Positions 17,551-27,881 of a DNA stretch of 64,000 nt are shown one piece after another. The stretch is from assembly GCF_001939045.1 (NCBI RefSeq), contig NZ_MKIM01000028.1, positions 434,001 through 498,000 on the forward strand. The letters are read 5' to 3'. Below the pieces are notes generated by a model. That model was not told where the DNA came from. It made no database searches and worked only from the letters and a program-made list of their open reading frames with translations. The stretch's first letter is position 1. Each line of letters opens with the position of its first letter. This DNA comes from Rhizobium oryziradicis (GTDB lineage Bacteria > Pseudomonadota > Alphaproteobacteria > Rhizobiales > Rhizobiaceae). The position numbers and the translations under genes are program-made.

Positions 17551-18639
17551 ATGTCACAAAATTCTTTGCGGCTCGTAGAGGACAAAACGGTGGATAAAAG
17601 CAAGGCATTGGAAGCGGCGCTGGCGCAGATCGAACGATCGTTCGGCAAGGGCTCGATTATGAAGCTCGGCGCAAATGAGAAAATTGTTGAGGTGGAAACG
17701 GTATCGACCGGATCGCTCAGTCTCGATATCGCGCTTGGTATTGGCGGTTTGCCCAAGGGCCGTATCATTGAAATTTATGGGCCTGAAAGCTCCGGTAAAA
17801 CCACCCTTGCGCTGCAAACAATTGCAGAAGCGCAGAAAAAGGGCGGCGTTTGCGCCTTTGTGGATGCGGAACACGCGCTTGATCCGGTCTATGCCCGCAA
17901 ACTGGGCGTTGATCTGCAAGGATTGTTGATTTCTCAGCCAGACACAGGCGAGCAGGCGTTGGAAATTACCGATACTCTGGTGCGCTCTGGCGCCATTGAT
18001 GTGTTGGTTATCGACTCCGTTGCCGCTTTGACACCAAAGGCAGAAATTGAAGGTGAAATGGGCGATAGTCTGCCGGGTATGCAGGCGCGCTTGATGAGCC
18101 AGGCGCTGCGTAAGCTGACAGGCTCTATTTCTCGGTCAAACTGCATGGTTATTTTCATCAACCAGATTCGTATGAAGATTGGTGTGATGTTTGGTTCGCC
18201 AGAAACCACCACGGGCGGTAACGCTTTGAAGTTCTATGCTTCGGTGCGTCTTGATATTCGTCGTATTGGCGCGGTGAAGGATCGCGAAGAGGTTGTGGGC
18301 AACCAGACCCGCGTCAAGGTCGTCAAAAACAAGATGGCACCTCCCTTCAAGCAGGTCGAATTCGACATCATGTATGGCGAAGGCGTATCCAAGACCGGTG
18401 AGTTGGTGGATCTGGGCGTCAAGGCCGGCATTGTTGAAAAGGCGGGTGCATGGTTCTCTTATAACAGCCAACGGCTTGGGCAGGGACGTGAAAATGCCAA
18501 GACGTTTTTGCGTGACAATCCGGCGGTCGCAGAAGAAATCGAATTGGCCTTGCGTCAGAATGCTGGCCTGATTGCCGAGCGGTTCCTGGAGAACGGCGGC
18601 CCTGACGCAAATGACGGTATGGAGAGCGACGAGGGTTGA
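17551..18639 (+). CDS. recA: Recombinase RecA
   Basis: 362-residue DNA-dependent ATPase for homologous recombination and for LexA self-cleavage. The Walker A motif GPESSGKT is at 77-84; the MAW-type segment and loop L1 ([20 protein letters not shown]) and loop L2 ([19 protein letters not shown]) are intact. The C-terminus is acidic ([11 protein letters not shown]), as in other RecA proteins. I take ATG 17551 ([20 protein letters not shown]), 7 nt after AAGGTG; the longer open frame from 17434 is not homologous. A terminator follows, then alaS, the standard order in this order of bacteria. Confidence 0.98.
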   Translation: MSQNSLRLVEDKTVDKSKALEAALAQIERSFGKGSIMKLGANEKIVEVETVSTGSLSLDIALGIGGLPKGRIIEIYGPESSGKTTLALQTIAEAQKKGGVCAFVDAEHALDPVYARKLGVDLQGLLISQPDTGEQALEITDTLVRSGAIDVLVIDSVAALTPKAEIEGEMGDSLPGMQARLMSQALRKLTGSISRSNCMVIFINQIRMKIGVMFGSPETTTGGNALKFYASVRLDIRRIGAVKDREEVVGNQTRVKVVKNKMAPPFKQVEFDIMYGEGVSKTGELVDLGVKAGIVEKAGAWFSYNSQRLGQGRENAKTFLRDNPAVAEEIELALRQNAGLIAERFLENGGPDANDGMESDEG

Positions 18640-18670
18640 TGAATTTTTTCATCAAATTGCAGGATGTCAA

Positions 18671-18702
18671 ACGGCCGGAGTTTTATCTTCGGCCGTTTTT
18701 TT
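18671..18702 (+). terminator. Terminator after recA
   Basis: ACGGCCG (18671-18677) and CGGCCGT (18690-18696) form the stem around a 12-nt loop, followed by a run of seven T to 18702. Confidence 0.88.
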
Positions 18703-18794
18703 GTCACAGACTGGACAGGCGAGGCGACGGGCGATAAAAGCCGTTGTTTTCTGACGTTTGTCCGCGAGCGGACACTTATTTCCAAGGGCACCCC

Positions 18795-21458
18795 ATGAGC
18801 GGCGTAAACGACATTCGATCGACATTCCTCAATTACTTCAAGTCCAATGGGCATGAGGTCGTTGCGTCGTCTCCGTTGGTGCCTCGCAATGACCCGACCT
18901 TGATGTTTACCAATGCCGGCATGGTGCAGTTCAAGAACGTCTTTACCGGGCTTGAGCACCGCCCATACTCGACCGCCACAACCGCGCAAAAATGCGTGCG
19001 TGCTGGCGGCAAGCATAACGACCTTGATAATGTTGGTTACACGGCCCGCCACCACACGTTTTTCGAAATGCTGGGCAATTTTTCCTTTGGCGATTATTTC
19101 AAGGAAAATGCCATTGAACTGGCATGGAACCTGATTACCAAGGAATTTGGCGTGGACCGCGAACGCCTGTGCGTGACGGTTTACCACACCGATGATGAGG
19201 CTTTTAATCTTTGGAAAAAGATTGCAGGTCTGCCGGATCACAAAATCATTCGTATCCCCACCAGCGACAATTTCTGGGCCATGGGTGATACCGGTCCTTG
19301 TGGTCCCTGTTCCGAAATTTTCTATGATCATGGCGACCATATCTGGGGTGGCCCTCCAGGCTCTGCCGACGAAGATGGTGACCGCTTTATCGAGATCTGG
19401 AATCTGGTTTTCATGCAATATGAGCAGATTACCAAGGAAGAGCGCGTTGATCTGCCTCGTCCATCGATTGATACGGGCATGGGCCTTGAGCGCATTGCAG
19501 CTCTGTTGCAGGGCAAGCATGACAATTACGACATTGACCTGTTCCGGGCGTTAATTGACGCTTCTGTCGATCTCACGGGTGTTGCGGCCGAAGGTGAACG
19601 CCGGGCCAGCCATCGCGTGATCGCCGACCATTTGCGCTCATCTGCCTTTTTGATCGCCGATGGTGTTTTGCCGTCCAATGAAGGTCGCGGCTATGTCTTG
19701 CGCCGCATTATGCGCCGCGCCATGCGCCATGCTGAATTGCTGGGTGCGCGTGAGCCGATTATCTACAAACTGCTGCCGGTTCTCGTTCAGCAAATGGGTC
19801 GCGCTTATCCTGAATTGGTCCGTGCGGAGTCACTGATTTCGGAAACCATCAAACTGGAAGAAAACCGTTTCCGCAAAACGCTGGAGCGTGGTCTTTCACT
19901 GCTGTCGGATGCGACGTCCAACCTGTCCAAGGGCGATAGCCTTGATGGCGAGACGGTCTTCAAGCTCTACGACACCTATGGTTTCCCGCTGGACTTGACC
20001 CAGGATGCCTTGCGCGCCCGTGGTATTGGCGTGGATATTTCCGGCTTCACCGATGCCATGGAGCGTCAAAAGGCCGAGGCCCGCGCAAGCTGGTCTGGCT
20101 CTGGCGATAAGGCAACTGAAACAGTTTGGTTTGAGGTCAAGGACAAGCACGGCGCGACAGAATTTCTTGGCTATTCGGCTGAGAGTGCTGAGGGCGAAGT
20201 CCAGGCGCTGGTGCGCGACGGTGCGGTGATTGAGAAGGCTGCCGCTGGCGAAAGCGTGCAGGTGGTTGTCAATCAAACGCCGTTCTATGCTGAATCTGGC
20301 GGCCAGATGGGCGATACCGGTGAGATCGTTGGCGAAGGCTTTGTGCTGGATGTGACCGACACGCAAAAGCGCGGCGAGGGGCTGCATGTTCATATGGCAA
20401 CTGTGCGGGAAGGCACGGTTGCCACTGGTGCAGTCGTGGTGTTGAACGTGTCAAACGCTCGCCGGTCGCGGCTGCGGGCAAACCATTCTGCCACGCACTT
20501 GTTGCATGAAGCTTTGCGGGAAGTTCTTGGCACCCATGTGGCCCAAAAGGGTTCGCTGGTTGCACCGGATCGTTTGCGCTTTGATATTTCTCATCCCAAG
20601 CCGATCACAGCTGAAGAGCTGAAGATTGTTGAAAACATGGCCAATGAGATCATCTTACAAAATGCGCCGGTGACCACGCGTTTGATGGCGGTGGATGATG
20701 CAATTGCCGAAGGTGCCATGGCGCTGTTTGGCGAAAAATACGGCGACGAAGTGCGCGTTGTGTCCATGGGCACCGCAATTCGTGGTCCCAAGGCTGGCAA
20801 GTCCTATTCCACCGAGCTTTGCGGCGGCACGCATGTGTCGGCAACAGGTGATATTGGTTTGGTTCGTCTGCTGTCGGATAGTGCTGTTGGTGCAGGTGTA
20901 CGCCGTATCGAAGCCCTGACGGGTGAAACAGCGCGCGCCTATCTCTCCGAGCAGGATGAACGGTTGAAAGCTTTGGCTGGAACCTTGAAAGCGCAGCCGA
21001 GCGAAGTCATTGGCCGCGTTGAAACGCTCGTGGAAGAACGTCGAAAGCTGGAGCGCGAACTAGCGGACGCCAAGCGCAAGCTGGCCATGGGCGGTGGCGC
21101 AAGCGGTGAGGCGGAAGCACCACGCGACATCAATGGCGTGAAATTCGTCGGAAAGCAGCTCACAGGCATCGATGCCAAAGACCTCAAAGGCATGGTCGAT
21201 GATGCCAAGACCGCACTCGGCTCCGGCGTTGTGCTTTTGGTGGCTGTGGCTGACGATGGCAAGGCCAGTGCGGTTGTTGGTGTGACGGGCGATTTGACGG
21301 CCAAAGTATCGGCTGTTGAACTGGTGCGCATTGCTTCTGCTGCTCTCGGCGGCAAGGGTGGTGGCGGACGCGCCGATATGGCGCAGGCCGGCGGTCCGGA
21401 TGGTGCGAAGGCCGATGAAGCCATTGAGGCCGTGGTTACTGCCATCGCGGCAGCGTAA
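18795..21458 (+). CDS. alaS: Alanine--tRNA ligase AlaS
   Basis: 887-residue class II aminoacyl-tRNA synthetase charging tRNA-Ala. The N-terminal aminoacylation core has motif 1 ([19 protein letters not shown]) and [14 protein letters not shown]. The editing domain has the zinc-binding [11 protein letters not shown] near 563 and CGGTHV near 676. The C-terminal DHHA1-like domain ends with a Gly/Ala-rich segment ([15 protein letters not shown]). ATG 18795 ([15 protein letters not shown]) is the family start; 17 further codons are open upstream but are not conserved. Length is standard. Confidence 0.98.
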   Translation: MSGVNDIRSTFLNYFKSNGHEVVASSPLVPRNDPTLMFTNAGMVQFKNVFTGLEHRPYSTATTAQKCVRAGGKHNDLDNVGYTARHHTFFEMLGNFSFGDYFKENAIELAWNLITKEFGVDRERLCVTVYHTDDEAFNLWKKIAGLPDHKIIRIPTSDNFWAMGDTGPCGPCSEIFYDHGDHIWGGPPGSADEDGDRFIEIWNLVFMQYEQITKEERVDLPRPSIDTGMGLERIAALLQGKHDNYDIDLFRALIDASVDLTGVAAEGERRASHRVIADHLRSSAFLIADGVLPSNEGRGYVLRRIMRRAMRHAELLGAREPIIYKLLPVLVQQMGRAYPELVRAESLISETIKLEENRFRKTLERGLSLLSDATSNLSKGDSLDGETVFKLYDTYGFPLDLTQDALRARGIGVDISGFTDAMERQKAEARASWSGSGDKATETVWFEVKDKHGATEFLGYSAESAEGEVQALVRDGAVIEKAAAGESVQVVVNQTPFYAESGGQMGDTGEIVGEGFVLDVTDTQKRGEGLHVHMATVREGTVATGAVVVLNVSNARRSRLRANHSATHLLHEALREVLGTHVAQKGSLVAPDRLRFDISHPKPITAEELKIVENMANEIILQNAPVTTRLMAVDDAIAEGAMALFGEKYGDEVRVVSMGTAIRGPKAGKSYSTELCGGTHVSATGDIGLVRLLSDSAVGAGVRRIEALTGETARAYLSEQDERLKALAGTLKAQPSEVIGRVETLVEERRKLERELADAKRKLAMGGGASGEAEAPRDINGVKFVGKQLTGIDAKDLKGMVDDAKTALGSGVVLLVAVADDGKASAVVGVTGDLTAKVSAVELVRIASAALGGKGGGGRADMAQAGGPDGAKADEAIEAVVTAIAAA

Positions 21459-21580
21459 GGTTTAAACTGGAATTTTCTTAGGGGAAGCGGAGTTTTCGCT
21501 TTCCCTGAGAGATGAAATTGACGTTTTCTGCCGGGTTTTGCGCTCGACTGGCGGAGCTGGCGATGTGCAAGGATTGTCCT
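21459..21580. other. Intergenic stretch downstream of alaS
   Basis: No gene. An imperfect hairpin AGGGGAAGCG / CGCTTTCCCT at about 21479-21507 (one G-T pair in the stem), without a U-tract, may act as a weak 3' end for alaS. Confidence 0.35.
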
Positions 21581-21682
21581 AAAGCGCGGCGCGTTTTATC
21601 GGATTCAGCGGAGCCGCGCTTTATCTTTATTTTTGAGCATGTACGTTATCGTTCAACTGAGACCAGTTGAACGCGACATGCT
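21581..21682. repeat. RIME-like intergenic repeat: two consecutive palindromes
   Basis: First palindrome: AAAGCGCGGC (21581-21590) and GCCGCGCTTT (21613-21622) around a 22-nt loop. Second: AGCATGT (21636-21642) and ACATGCT (21676-21682) enclosing CGTTCAACTG / CAGTTGAACG (21650-21659, 21664-21673) with a 4-nt loop. The sequence 'CTAAAGCGCG...GCGCTTTA...TTTTTGAGCATG...' closely recalls the Rhizobium-specific intergenic mosaic elements (RIME) scattered in Rhizobiaceae genomes. It is non-coding, and its function is unknown. Confidence 0.6.
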
Positions 21683-21999
21683 GTAGCAGTCCTTCCTCGG
21701 CTTTTTACTGAATAATTTCTGACATCTAAATCGATTTAAGGCGAAAATTGTGCAGCAGATATAGAACGCTGTAGCGTTTGGCATGGAAATGCCGAATCCG
21801 TTTTTTCCGAAAAGATAAACTGAAACGCGAAAAATGCGGGACGATTTGGTTCGATATAACGAACAAGAATCTATTGCGCGGTGTGCTTTATCGAACCTAT
21901 GAAGGGCCGCAACAGCACGTTTCGCCAACACGCCGAAATAGCTTATCTCTTTGAAATATGGCTTTGAGGTACTGCGATGTCGCGGAAGATTGTGCTGGT
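21683..21999. other. Gene-free, A+T-rich stretch
   Basis: About 317 nt between the repeat and the flagellar-rod-like gene. Open frames on the minus strand have no ribosome site and no recognisable product. Short pieces such as GGAAATGCCGAATCC and TTTTTTCCGAAAAG look like decayed fragments of the same repeat class. I see nothing else. Confidence 0.4.
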
Positions 22000-22329
22000 T
22001 TAGTCTTTCTTGATGCTCATCAGCATGTCCCACATATCAGCACCAGTCTCAAACACTTTAGCATTGGCAGCAAAGGCGTGTTCGGAGCCAATCAAGCCTG
22101 TCATCTCGTCAAGCAGGTCAACATTGGATGTGTCAGGTGCTGCTTTTGGTGTCTCTGAAACCGTCGTGGTGACGGATACGCCAGCAGGTGTGGTTGCATT
22201 CAGATTGGTATTGAGGCGTCTGTAGCCGGGGGTATCAACATTGGCGACATTACTGGCAATATTGGCCACACGTTTTTGTTGCGCCAACATGCCTAAGGTG
22301 GCTGTGTTTGTGATACCAGAGATACTCAT
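22000..22329 (-). CDS. Small flagellar basal-body rod-domain protein (FlgB/FlgC-like)
   Basis: 109-residue protein with both ends of the rod/hook family but a short middle. The N-terminus has VANIASNVANVDTPGYRRLN (the rod motif ANNLANxxTxGY), and the C-terminal helix (about 75-109) has NVDLLDEMTGLIGSEHAFAA and NAKVFETGADMWDMLMSIK. ATG 22329 is preceded by AGGAGCG; an upstream ATG at 22344 has no site. No other flagellar gene is in the window. It could be a divergent rod component encoded away from the main cluster, or a degenerate paralogue; I cannot tell which. Confidence 0.75.
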   Translation of the reverse strand: MSISGITNTATLGMLAQQKRVANIASNVANVDTPGYRRLNTNLNATTPAGVSVTTTVSETPKAAPDTSNVDLLDEMTGLIGSEHAFAANAKVFETGADMWDMLMSIKKD

Positions 22330-22478
22330 GCCAACGCTCCTCATTATCCAAGTTTGCGTTTGTTACATGTATTCTATTAGAAAATTCTCAAGATTTGCGA
22401 TGAACAGATTTGTTTGAGTGATGGATGAGATGTTATAAACTGATACAGCCGTTTTCCAAATGTGAATGTAAAGTATAA

Positions 22479-22511
22479 CAGAGCCGTGTGTTTTCAAAAA
22501 GCACGGCTCTG
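22479..22511. other. Hairpin downstream of gcvP (first)
   Basis: CAGAGCCGTG (22479-22488) and CACGGCTCTG (22502-22511) form a perfect 10-bp stem around a 13-nt loop. It lies 50-80 nt past the gcvP stop; on the minus strand the tail after it is TTATACTTTAC rather than a clean U-run. It probably forms part of the gcv operon 3' end. Confidence 0.55.
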
Positions 22512-22518
22512 CAAACTG

Positions 22519-22544
22519 TTTCTCTCCCCAAACGGGGAGAGAAA
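22519..22544. repeat. Perfect palindrome downstream of gcvP (second)
   Basis: TTTCTCTCCCC (22519-22529), loop AAAC and GGGGAGAGAAA (22534-22544): an 11-bp perfect stem. On the plus strand it is followed by ATTTTG, on the minus strand by CAG. It may terminate the gcv transcript or be a copy of a short CTCCCC/GGGGAG intergenic repeat like the arms found inside cobN. Confidence 0.5.
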
Positions 22545-22560
22545 ATTTTGTAACGGCTGA

Positions 22561-25425
22561 TTACTCGGAAGCCTCGGCATAATCGGTCATCGGTGGGCAG
22601 GAGCACACCAGATTGCGGTCGCCGTAGACGTTGTCGACACGGTTGACGGAAGACCAGTATTTGTCCACGCGGAACGCGCCCGGTGGATAGCAGGCCTGAT
22701 CGCGGCTATAGGGACGATCCCACTCGCCAACCAGATCTTCCACCGTATGCGGTGCGTTTTTCAACGGGTTGTTGGTCTTGTCCATCCGGCCTTGTTCGAT
22801 GTCGCGGGCTTCCTCGCGAATCGCCAACATGGCGGTGCAGAAGCGGTCCAGCTCGGCTTTGGTTTCCGACTCGGTTGGCTCGATCATCAACGTTCCTGCC
22901 ACTGGCCAGCTCATCGTTGGCGCGTGGAAACCACAATCGATCAACCGCTTGGCCACGTCATCGACAGTCACACCGGCGCTATCCACCAGCGGACGGGTAT
23001 CGATGATGCATTCATGCGCCACCCGGCCATTGGCAGAGGTGTAGAGCACATCATAGGCACCGGTCAGGCGGGCGGCGATGTAGTTGGCGTTCAAGATCGC
23101 CACTTTCGTCGCCTGCGTCAGGCCTTCGCCGCCCATCATCAGGCAATAAGACCAGCTGATTGGCAAAATCGAAGGCGAGCCGTAAGGCGCGGCGGATACC
23201 GCGCCGGGGCGACCGTCGATTTCGATATGGCCGGGCAGGTAAGCGGCGAGGTGGGCTTTAACGCCAATCGGCCCCATGCCGGGACCACCACCACCGTGCG
23301 GGATGCAGAAGGTTTTGTGCAGATTGAGGTGGGATACATCCGAGCCAATATCGCCGGGGCGAGAGATGCCGACCATGGCATTCATATTGGCACCATCGAG
23401 ATAGACCTGCCCGCCGTGGGCATGGGTGATCTCGCAAATTTCCCGCACCGTCTCTTCAAACACGCCGTGAGTGGAAGGGTAGGTGATCATGCAGCAAGAC
23501 AGGTTTTCGGCGTGCTGACTGGCCTTGGCGCGAAAATCATCGAGATCCACGTCGCCATTGTCCAGCGCCTTCACCGGCACCACCAACATGCCCGCCATCT
23601 GCGCCGATGCCGGGTTGGTACCATGGGCCGATGTTGGAATGAGGCAAACAGTACGATGCGCGTCGCCATTGGCTATGTGGTAATTGCGAATGGTCAGCAA
23701 GCCCGCATATTCGCCTTGCGCACCAGAGTTTGGCTGCATCGAAATCGCATCATAGCCGGTGACGGCGCAGAGCTTTTCCGACAGATCGTCGATCATTTCC
23801 TTATAGCCCAGCGCTTGATCGGTGGGTGCAAAGGGATGAATGTCGGAAAATTCCGGCCAGGTGATCGGCAGCATTTCAGCGGTTGCGTTCAGCTTCATGG
23901 TGCATGAGCCAAGCGGAATCATGGCCCTGTCCAGCGCCAGATCGCGATCCGACAGACGGCGGATGTAGCGGGTCATTTCGCTTTCCGCGCGGTTCATGTG
24001 GAAGATCGGGTGCGTCAGGTAGGCGCTGGTGCGCAGCAGTCCTTTCGGCAAGCGATAATCTGGCGAGAAGTCGGCCACCGCGAAATTGCCGCCAAATGCA
24101 CGCCAAACCGCTTCGACGGTAGCAGGCCTTGTGCGCTCATCCAGCGAAATGCCAATCTTGGTCTCGCCCACTTTGCGTAGGTTGATGCCTTCTGCCACGG
24201 CTGCACGCAGGATGAGGCCCTGCATATGGCCGACTTCGAGCGTAATGGTGTCGAAGAATGTCTCAGGCTCAATGGTAAAGCCAAGCTTTTCCAGGCCCTT
24301 GGCCAGCAGAACGGTTTTTTGATGCACCTGCTGTGCAATGGCCTTCAGGCCTTGCGGACCATGAAACACCGCGTACATTGAGGCCATCACCGCCAGCAGC
24401 ACCTGGGCTGTGCAGATGTTGGACGTGGCCTTTTCGCGGCGAATATGTTGCTCGCGGGTTTGCAAGCTGAGGCGGTAGGCACGGTTGCCGCGCGAATCCA
24501 CCGACACGCCGACCAAACGGCCCGGCATGGAACGCTTGATGGCATCTTTTACCGCCATATAGGCGGCGTGCGGGCCGCCATAACCCACCGGCACGCCAAA
24601 GCGCTGGGTGGAGCCGATGGCAATGTCAGCGCCCATTTCGCCGGGGGATTTCAGCAAAAGCAGCGCCATGGGATCAGCAGCCACAGTGGCAATCGCCTGC
24701 GCATTGTGGAGCGCGTTGATCAGCGGGGTAAAATCGCTGACATGGCCATGGGTGCCGGGATATTGAAATAGTGCGCCAAATACCTCGCCGGGGTTGAGAT
24801 CGGCAAAGGGATTGCCGACCACCACCTGCCAGCCCAGAGGCTCGGCGCGGGTCTGGATAACGGCAATGGTCTGTGGGTGGCAATTTGCATCCACAAAGAA
24901 GGCTTTCGCCTTGGATTTGGATACGCGCTCCGCCATGGCCATGGCTTCGGCCGCAGCCGTTGCTTCGTCCAGCAAGGATGCATTGGCAACATCAAGACCG
25001 GTAAGGTCACACACCATGGTCTGGAAGTTCAACAGTGCTTCCAGGCGCCCTTGGGAAATTTCCGGCTGGTAAGGCGTATAGGCCGTGTACCACGCCGGGT
25101 TTTCCAGAATGTTGCGCTGGATGACCGGCGGGGTGATGGTGCCGTAATAGCCCTGACCAATCAGCGAGGTCAGCGCCTTGTTTTTGTTGGCGGTCTCGCG
25201 CAGCTTGTCCAGCGCTTCGCGCTCGCTCATAGCCGCACCCCAAACCAGTGGAATGGTCTGGCGGATAGAGCTTGGCACCGTGGCCGCAATCAGGCCGTCA
25301 AGGCTGTCATAACCAACCACTTTCAGCATCGCATCCATCTCGGCAGGCGATGGGCCAATATGGCGGCGATTGGCAAAATCGTAAGGCTGGTAGTCGGTAA
25401 ACTGAAATTCTGTTGGCGTTGTCAT
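22561..25425 (-). CDS. gcvP: Glycine dehydrogenase (decarboxylating), P-protein GcvP
   Basis: 954-residue homodimeric-type P-protein of the glycine cleavage system; with PLP it decarboxylates glycine and passes aminomethyl to lipoyl-GcvH. The N-terminal half has [12 protein letters not shown] and the [20 protein letters not shown] segment; the C-terminal half has the PLP-lysine motif [20 protein letters not shown] near residue 705. The C-terminus is normal ([13 protein letters not shown]). The gene overlaps gcvH by 4 nt. Expression should follow the glycine riboswitch upstream of gcvT. Confidence 0.97.
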   Translation of the reverse strand: MTTPTEFQFTDYQPYDFANRRHIGPSPAEMDAMLKVVGYDSLDGLIAATVPSSIRQTIPLVWGAAMSEREALDKLRETANKNKALTSLIGQGYYGTITPPVIQRNILENPAWYTAYTPYQPEISQGRLEALLNFQTMVCDLTGLDVANASLLDEATAAAEAMAMAERVSKSKAKAFFVDANCHPQTIAVIQTRAEPLGWQVVVGNPFADLNPGEVFGALFQYPGTHGHVSDFTPLINALHNAQAIATVAADPMALLLLKSPGEMGADIAIGSTQRFGVPVGYGGPHAAYMAVKDAIKRSMPGRLVGVSVDSRGNRAYRLSLQTREQHIRREKATSNICTAQVLLAVMASMYAVFHGPQGLKAIAQQVHQKTVLLAKGLEKLGFTIEPETFFDTITLEVGHMQGLILRAAVAEGINLRKVGETKIGISLDERTRPATVEAVWRAFGGNFAVADFSPDYRLPKGLLRTSAYLTHPIFHMNRAESEMTRYIRRLSDRDLALDRAMIPLGSCTMKLNATAEMLPITWPEFSDIHPFAPTDQALGYKEMIDDLSEKLCAVTGYDAISMQPNSGAQGEYAGLLTIRNYHIANGDAHRTVCLIPTSAHGTNPASAQMAGMLVVPVKALDNGDVDLDDFRAKASQHAENLSCCMITYPSTHGVFEETVREICEITHAHGGQVYLDGANMNAMVGISRPGDIGSDVSHLNLHKTFCIPHGGGGPGMGPIGVKAHLAAYLPGHIEIDGRPGAVSAAPYGSPSILPISWSYCLMMGGEGLTQATKVAILNANYIAARLTGAYDVLYTSANGRVAHECIIDTRPLVDSAGVTVDDVAKRLIDCGFHAPTMSWPVAGTLMIEPTESETKAELDRFCTAMLAIREEARDIEQGRMDKTNNPLKNAPHTVEDLVGEWDRPYSRDQACYPPGAFRVDKYWSSVNRVDNVYGDRNLVCSCPPMTDYAEASE

Positions 25426-25784
25426 GCGATCAGCTCATTGTAGGCGGCTTCGTCAAGCAGGCTCTGTGCGTCGGCAACATTGGCAAGCTTCAGTTTGAAG
25501 AACCAGCCAGCGCCACGCGGGTCAGAATTGACCAGCGATGGATCATCCACAATCGCCTGATTGATCTCGGTGATCTCGCCATCGAGCGGACAATAGACAT
25601 CAGAGGCCGCCTTCACGCTTTCAACGGTTGCTGCCTGAGCGTCTTTTGCAAATGTGGCACCAACTTCTGGCAATTCGACAAACACCAGATCGCCAAGCTG
25701 TTCGGCAGCGTGCGCGGTAATGCCAACAATGGCGATATCGCCTTCAATTTGCAGCCATTCATGTTCAGAGGTGAATTTCAACAT
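25422..25784 (-). CDS. gcvH: Glycine cleavage system H protein GcvH
   Basis: 120-residue lipoyl carrier. The lipoylated lysine is K58 in [15 protein letters not shown], and the preceding [12 protein letters not shown] is typical. It shuttles the aminomethyl group between P- and T-proteins. Translation is probably coupled to gcvP (ATGA overlap at 25422-25425). AAAAGGATCTCCC upstream contains the ribosome site. Length is standard. Confidence 0.97.
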   Translation of the reverse strand: MLKFTSEHEWLQIEGDIAIVGITAHAAEQLGDLVFVELPEVGATFAKDAQAATVESVKAASDVYCPLDGEITEINQAIVDDPSLVNSDPRGAGWFFKLKLANVADAQSLLDEAAYNELIA

Positions 25785-25864
25785 GGGAGATCCTTTTCGG
25801 GAGCTGGGATGGAGGAGGAAATGGCAGAGCAGAGCGGGGTAAATCCTCGCTTATCCCTTACCAA

Positions 25865-27004
25865 TCAGCGTTTGTACGTTGGTGTAATGAAGGGCAGGGC
25901 CGAAACTGTCACAGGCAGAAACTTGCCGCGCACTTCCGCATAAGCTTGCGTGCCGACGGCTGCGTGATCTGCATGGACATAGCCCATGGCAACAGGGCCT
26001 TCGACTGTGGGGCCAAAGCCGCCAGAGGTGACTTCGCCAATCTCCACCTTGCCATCGGCATCGGCAAAAAGCTTGGCATGGCCGCGCACGGGCGCTTTGC
26101 CCTCCGGCTTCAAGCCAACGCGGCGGCGGGTAGGGCCGTTTGCCAGTTCAGACAGAATACGCGCTGAGCCGGGAAAGCCGCCTTCACGGTCGCCGCCTGC
26201 GCGTCTAGCCTTTTGTATGGCCCATTCAATCGCGCCTTCCACCGGGCTGGTGGTGGTATCAATATCGTTGCCATAGAGGCAAAGGCCCGCTTCCAGCCGC
26301 AGCGAATCGCGCGCACCAAGGCCAATCGGCTGACAATCCGGGTGGTCCAAAAGCGCCTTGGCCAAAGCCTCTGCCTTGTCAGCGGGCACAGAGATTTCAA
26401 AACCATCTTCGCCGGAATAGCCGGAGCGGGAAACGATGCAGAGTGTATCGAGGAGCGGAATTTCGCGCACATCCATGAATTTCATGCCAGATACACCAGC
26501 CCAAAGCTCTGCCAAAACCGCTTCTGCGCGCGGGCCTTGCAAGGCGAGCAAAGCTCTGTCTTCCAAAACCCCAATGGTGCAAGCCTCGCTGAGATGGGCG
26601 CGCATATGGGCAATATCGTTCTCTTTGCAGGCGGCATTAACCACCACAAACAAATGATCACCGCGATTGGTGATCATCAGATCATCGAGAATGCCGCCGT
26701 CAGCATTGGTGAAAAAACCATAGCGCTGGCGGCCTTCTTTCAGCGCCAGAATGTCCACCGGCACCAGCGTTTCAAGGGCGAGAGCCGCATCGTCCACCTT
26801 GCCGGATTTTGGCTTAAGCAGCACTTGACCCATGTGGGAGACATCAAACAGGCCTGCGCTGGCGCGGGTGTGCAAATGTTCTTTCAAAACGCCAGCGGGA
26901 TATTGCACCGGCATGTCATAGCCAGCAAAGGGCACCATGCGGGCACCAAGGGCAATGTGAAGATCATAAAGAGGGGTGCGTTTAAGGGCGAGATGGTCGT
27001 CCAA
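25865..27004 (-). CDS. gcvT: Aminomethyltransferase, glycine cleavage T protein GcvT
   Basis: 379-residue tetrahydrofolate-dependent T-protein releasing ammonia and making 5,10-methylene-THF. MVPFAGYDMPVQYPAGV (about 18-34), FDVSHMGQVLL and the C-terminal VRGHAKLF/EVTSGGFGPTV segments match the family. The start codon appears to be TTG at 27002-27004 (DDHLALKRTPLYDLH), with GGAGACG 6 nt before it; no ATG lies between it and the conserved core. It is the first gene of gcvTHP and sits about 70 nt downstream of the tandem glycine riboswitch. Confidence 0.95.
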   Translation of the reverse strand: MDDHLALKRTPLYDLHIALGARMVPFAGYDMPVQYPAGVLKEHLHTRASAGLFDVSHMGQVLLKPKSGKVDDAALALETLVPVDILALKEGRQRYGFFTNADGGILDDLMITNRGDHLFVVVNAACKENDIAHMRAHLSEACTIGVLEDRALLALQGPRAEAVLAELWAGVSGMKFMDVREIPLLDTLCIVSRSGYSGEDGFEISVPADKAEALAKALLDHPDCQPIGLGARDSLRLEAGLCLYGNDIDTTTSPVEGAIEWAIQKARRAGGDREGGFPGSARILSELANGPTRRRVGLKPEGKAPVRGHAKLFADADGKVEIGEVTSGGFGPTVEGPVAMGYVHADHAAVGTQAYAEVRGKFLPVTVSALPFITPTYKR

Positions 27005-27074
27005 GAGGCGTCTCCACTGTCATGCGCATGCGCACATAGGCTCAAAATTAGGCACAGCTATGCCGGTTCATGAG

Positions 27075-27237
27075 CCCCCTCTGTCCTTTTGCCTGAGATT
27101 GTTATCCCTTCGGCGCGGCCCATGCATATCAACGCAAGGCTTTTCTCCAGAGTGCAGTCTACCCCTTGTGGTCCGTTTGCCTGAGAGTTTCCGGGGCGGT
27201 TGCTCCTTCGGCACCGGATTAAACCGGATTCTCCCAA
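27075..27237 (-). promoter_or_regulatory. Tandem glycine riboswitch (two aptamers) of gcvTHP
   Basis: Read on the minus strand, the leader contains two glycine aptamers. Aptamer 1 (about 27237-27165): GGGAGAATCCGG, then GGTGCCGAAGGAGCAACC and CTCTCAGGCAAACGGACC. Aptamer 2 (about 27155-27075): CTCTGGAGAAAAGCC, then GCGCCGAAGGGATAAC and ATCTCAGGCAAAAGGACAGA. The 'GCCGAAGG' and 'CTCAGGCAAAnGGAC' blocks are the RF00504 signature, present twice with a short linker. It should switch gcvTHP on when glycine is abundant. Confidence 0.95.
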
Positions 27238-27427
27238 CAAGGTCATAAAGCCATTATCTTCAGGCCCCACGCGTTGGCAAGAGGGCTTGGTCGTTATCAG
27301 CTAAATATTTGTCGCCCCCAAAAAGGGGCGGGACGAAATCGTTGTACTCTCAAGGTGCATTTTGCGATCCTCGCCGCATGAGCGCACTTGCATTTCACAA
27401 AAATTTGAATAGCTTCCCCTCTGGGGG

Positions 27428-27844
27428 ATGAAGAAAAGCATGAGCACATCGCGATCAGCATTGAAGCTTATGATCCGCGCTTTGTGCGTGATTGCGCTTT
27501 TATGCCTGAGCTTTGCCCATAAGGCACCACAACTCTACGCAGCCCCGATTGAGGCCGCCGCGCTGCAACTGCCAGACGGAAGCTATGCCGATCTTTGTGT
27601 TGCCGAAAAAGGCATTAAATACCCAGCAGCCAACCCATTGTGCGAGGCTTGCATTGTTTGCGCCTCTATGGTTTTGCCTGCACCGCAGAGTGATGAATGG
27701 CTGTTGGGCCATTTCGCAAGCCTATCTCGGCCATGGGTTTCTTCCGCTGCAACACTGGCCGGGCATCTTGCGCCTCTGGCACGGTCTCGAGGGCCGCCGG
27801 TTTTCCCTGAATTGCTGAATTTCCACTTTTATCAAGCAATTTGA
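27428..27844 (+). CDS. DUF2946-like secreted/membrane protein next to copper genes
   Basis: 138-residue protein of the type often annotated DUF2946 or hypothetical. A basic N-terminus and hydrophobic stretch (MIRALCVIALLCLSFAHKAP, about residues 17-36) suggest a signal peptide or anchor. A Cys-containing block CEACIVCASMVLPAP lies in the middle, and the tail contains a RGPP motif, common in this family. The two CxxC-like cysteines could bind metal. ATG 27428 or ATG 27440 could be the start. It lies 37 nt upstream of a copper-protein fusion gene, suggesting a shared role in copper handling; the function is not established. Confidence 0.65.
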   Translation: MKKSMSTSRSALKLMIRALCVIALLCLSFAHKAPQLYAAPIEAAALQLPDGSYADLCVAEKGIKYPAANPLCEACIVCASMVLPAPQSDEWLLGHFASLSRPWVSSAATLAGHLAPLARSRGPPVFPELLNFHFYQAI

Positions 27845-27881
27845 TCGCGAACCGACAGCTTGGTTCGCCGGGAGACATTCC

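Noticed and set aside
21653..22033. 126-codon minus-strand frame after alaS
   Set aside because: Runs through repeat sequence, no ribosome site, no recognisable protein.
22747..23907. 386-codon open frame on the plus strand opposite gcvP
   Set aside because: Antisense shadow of a highly conserved gene; no plausible product.
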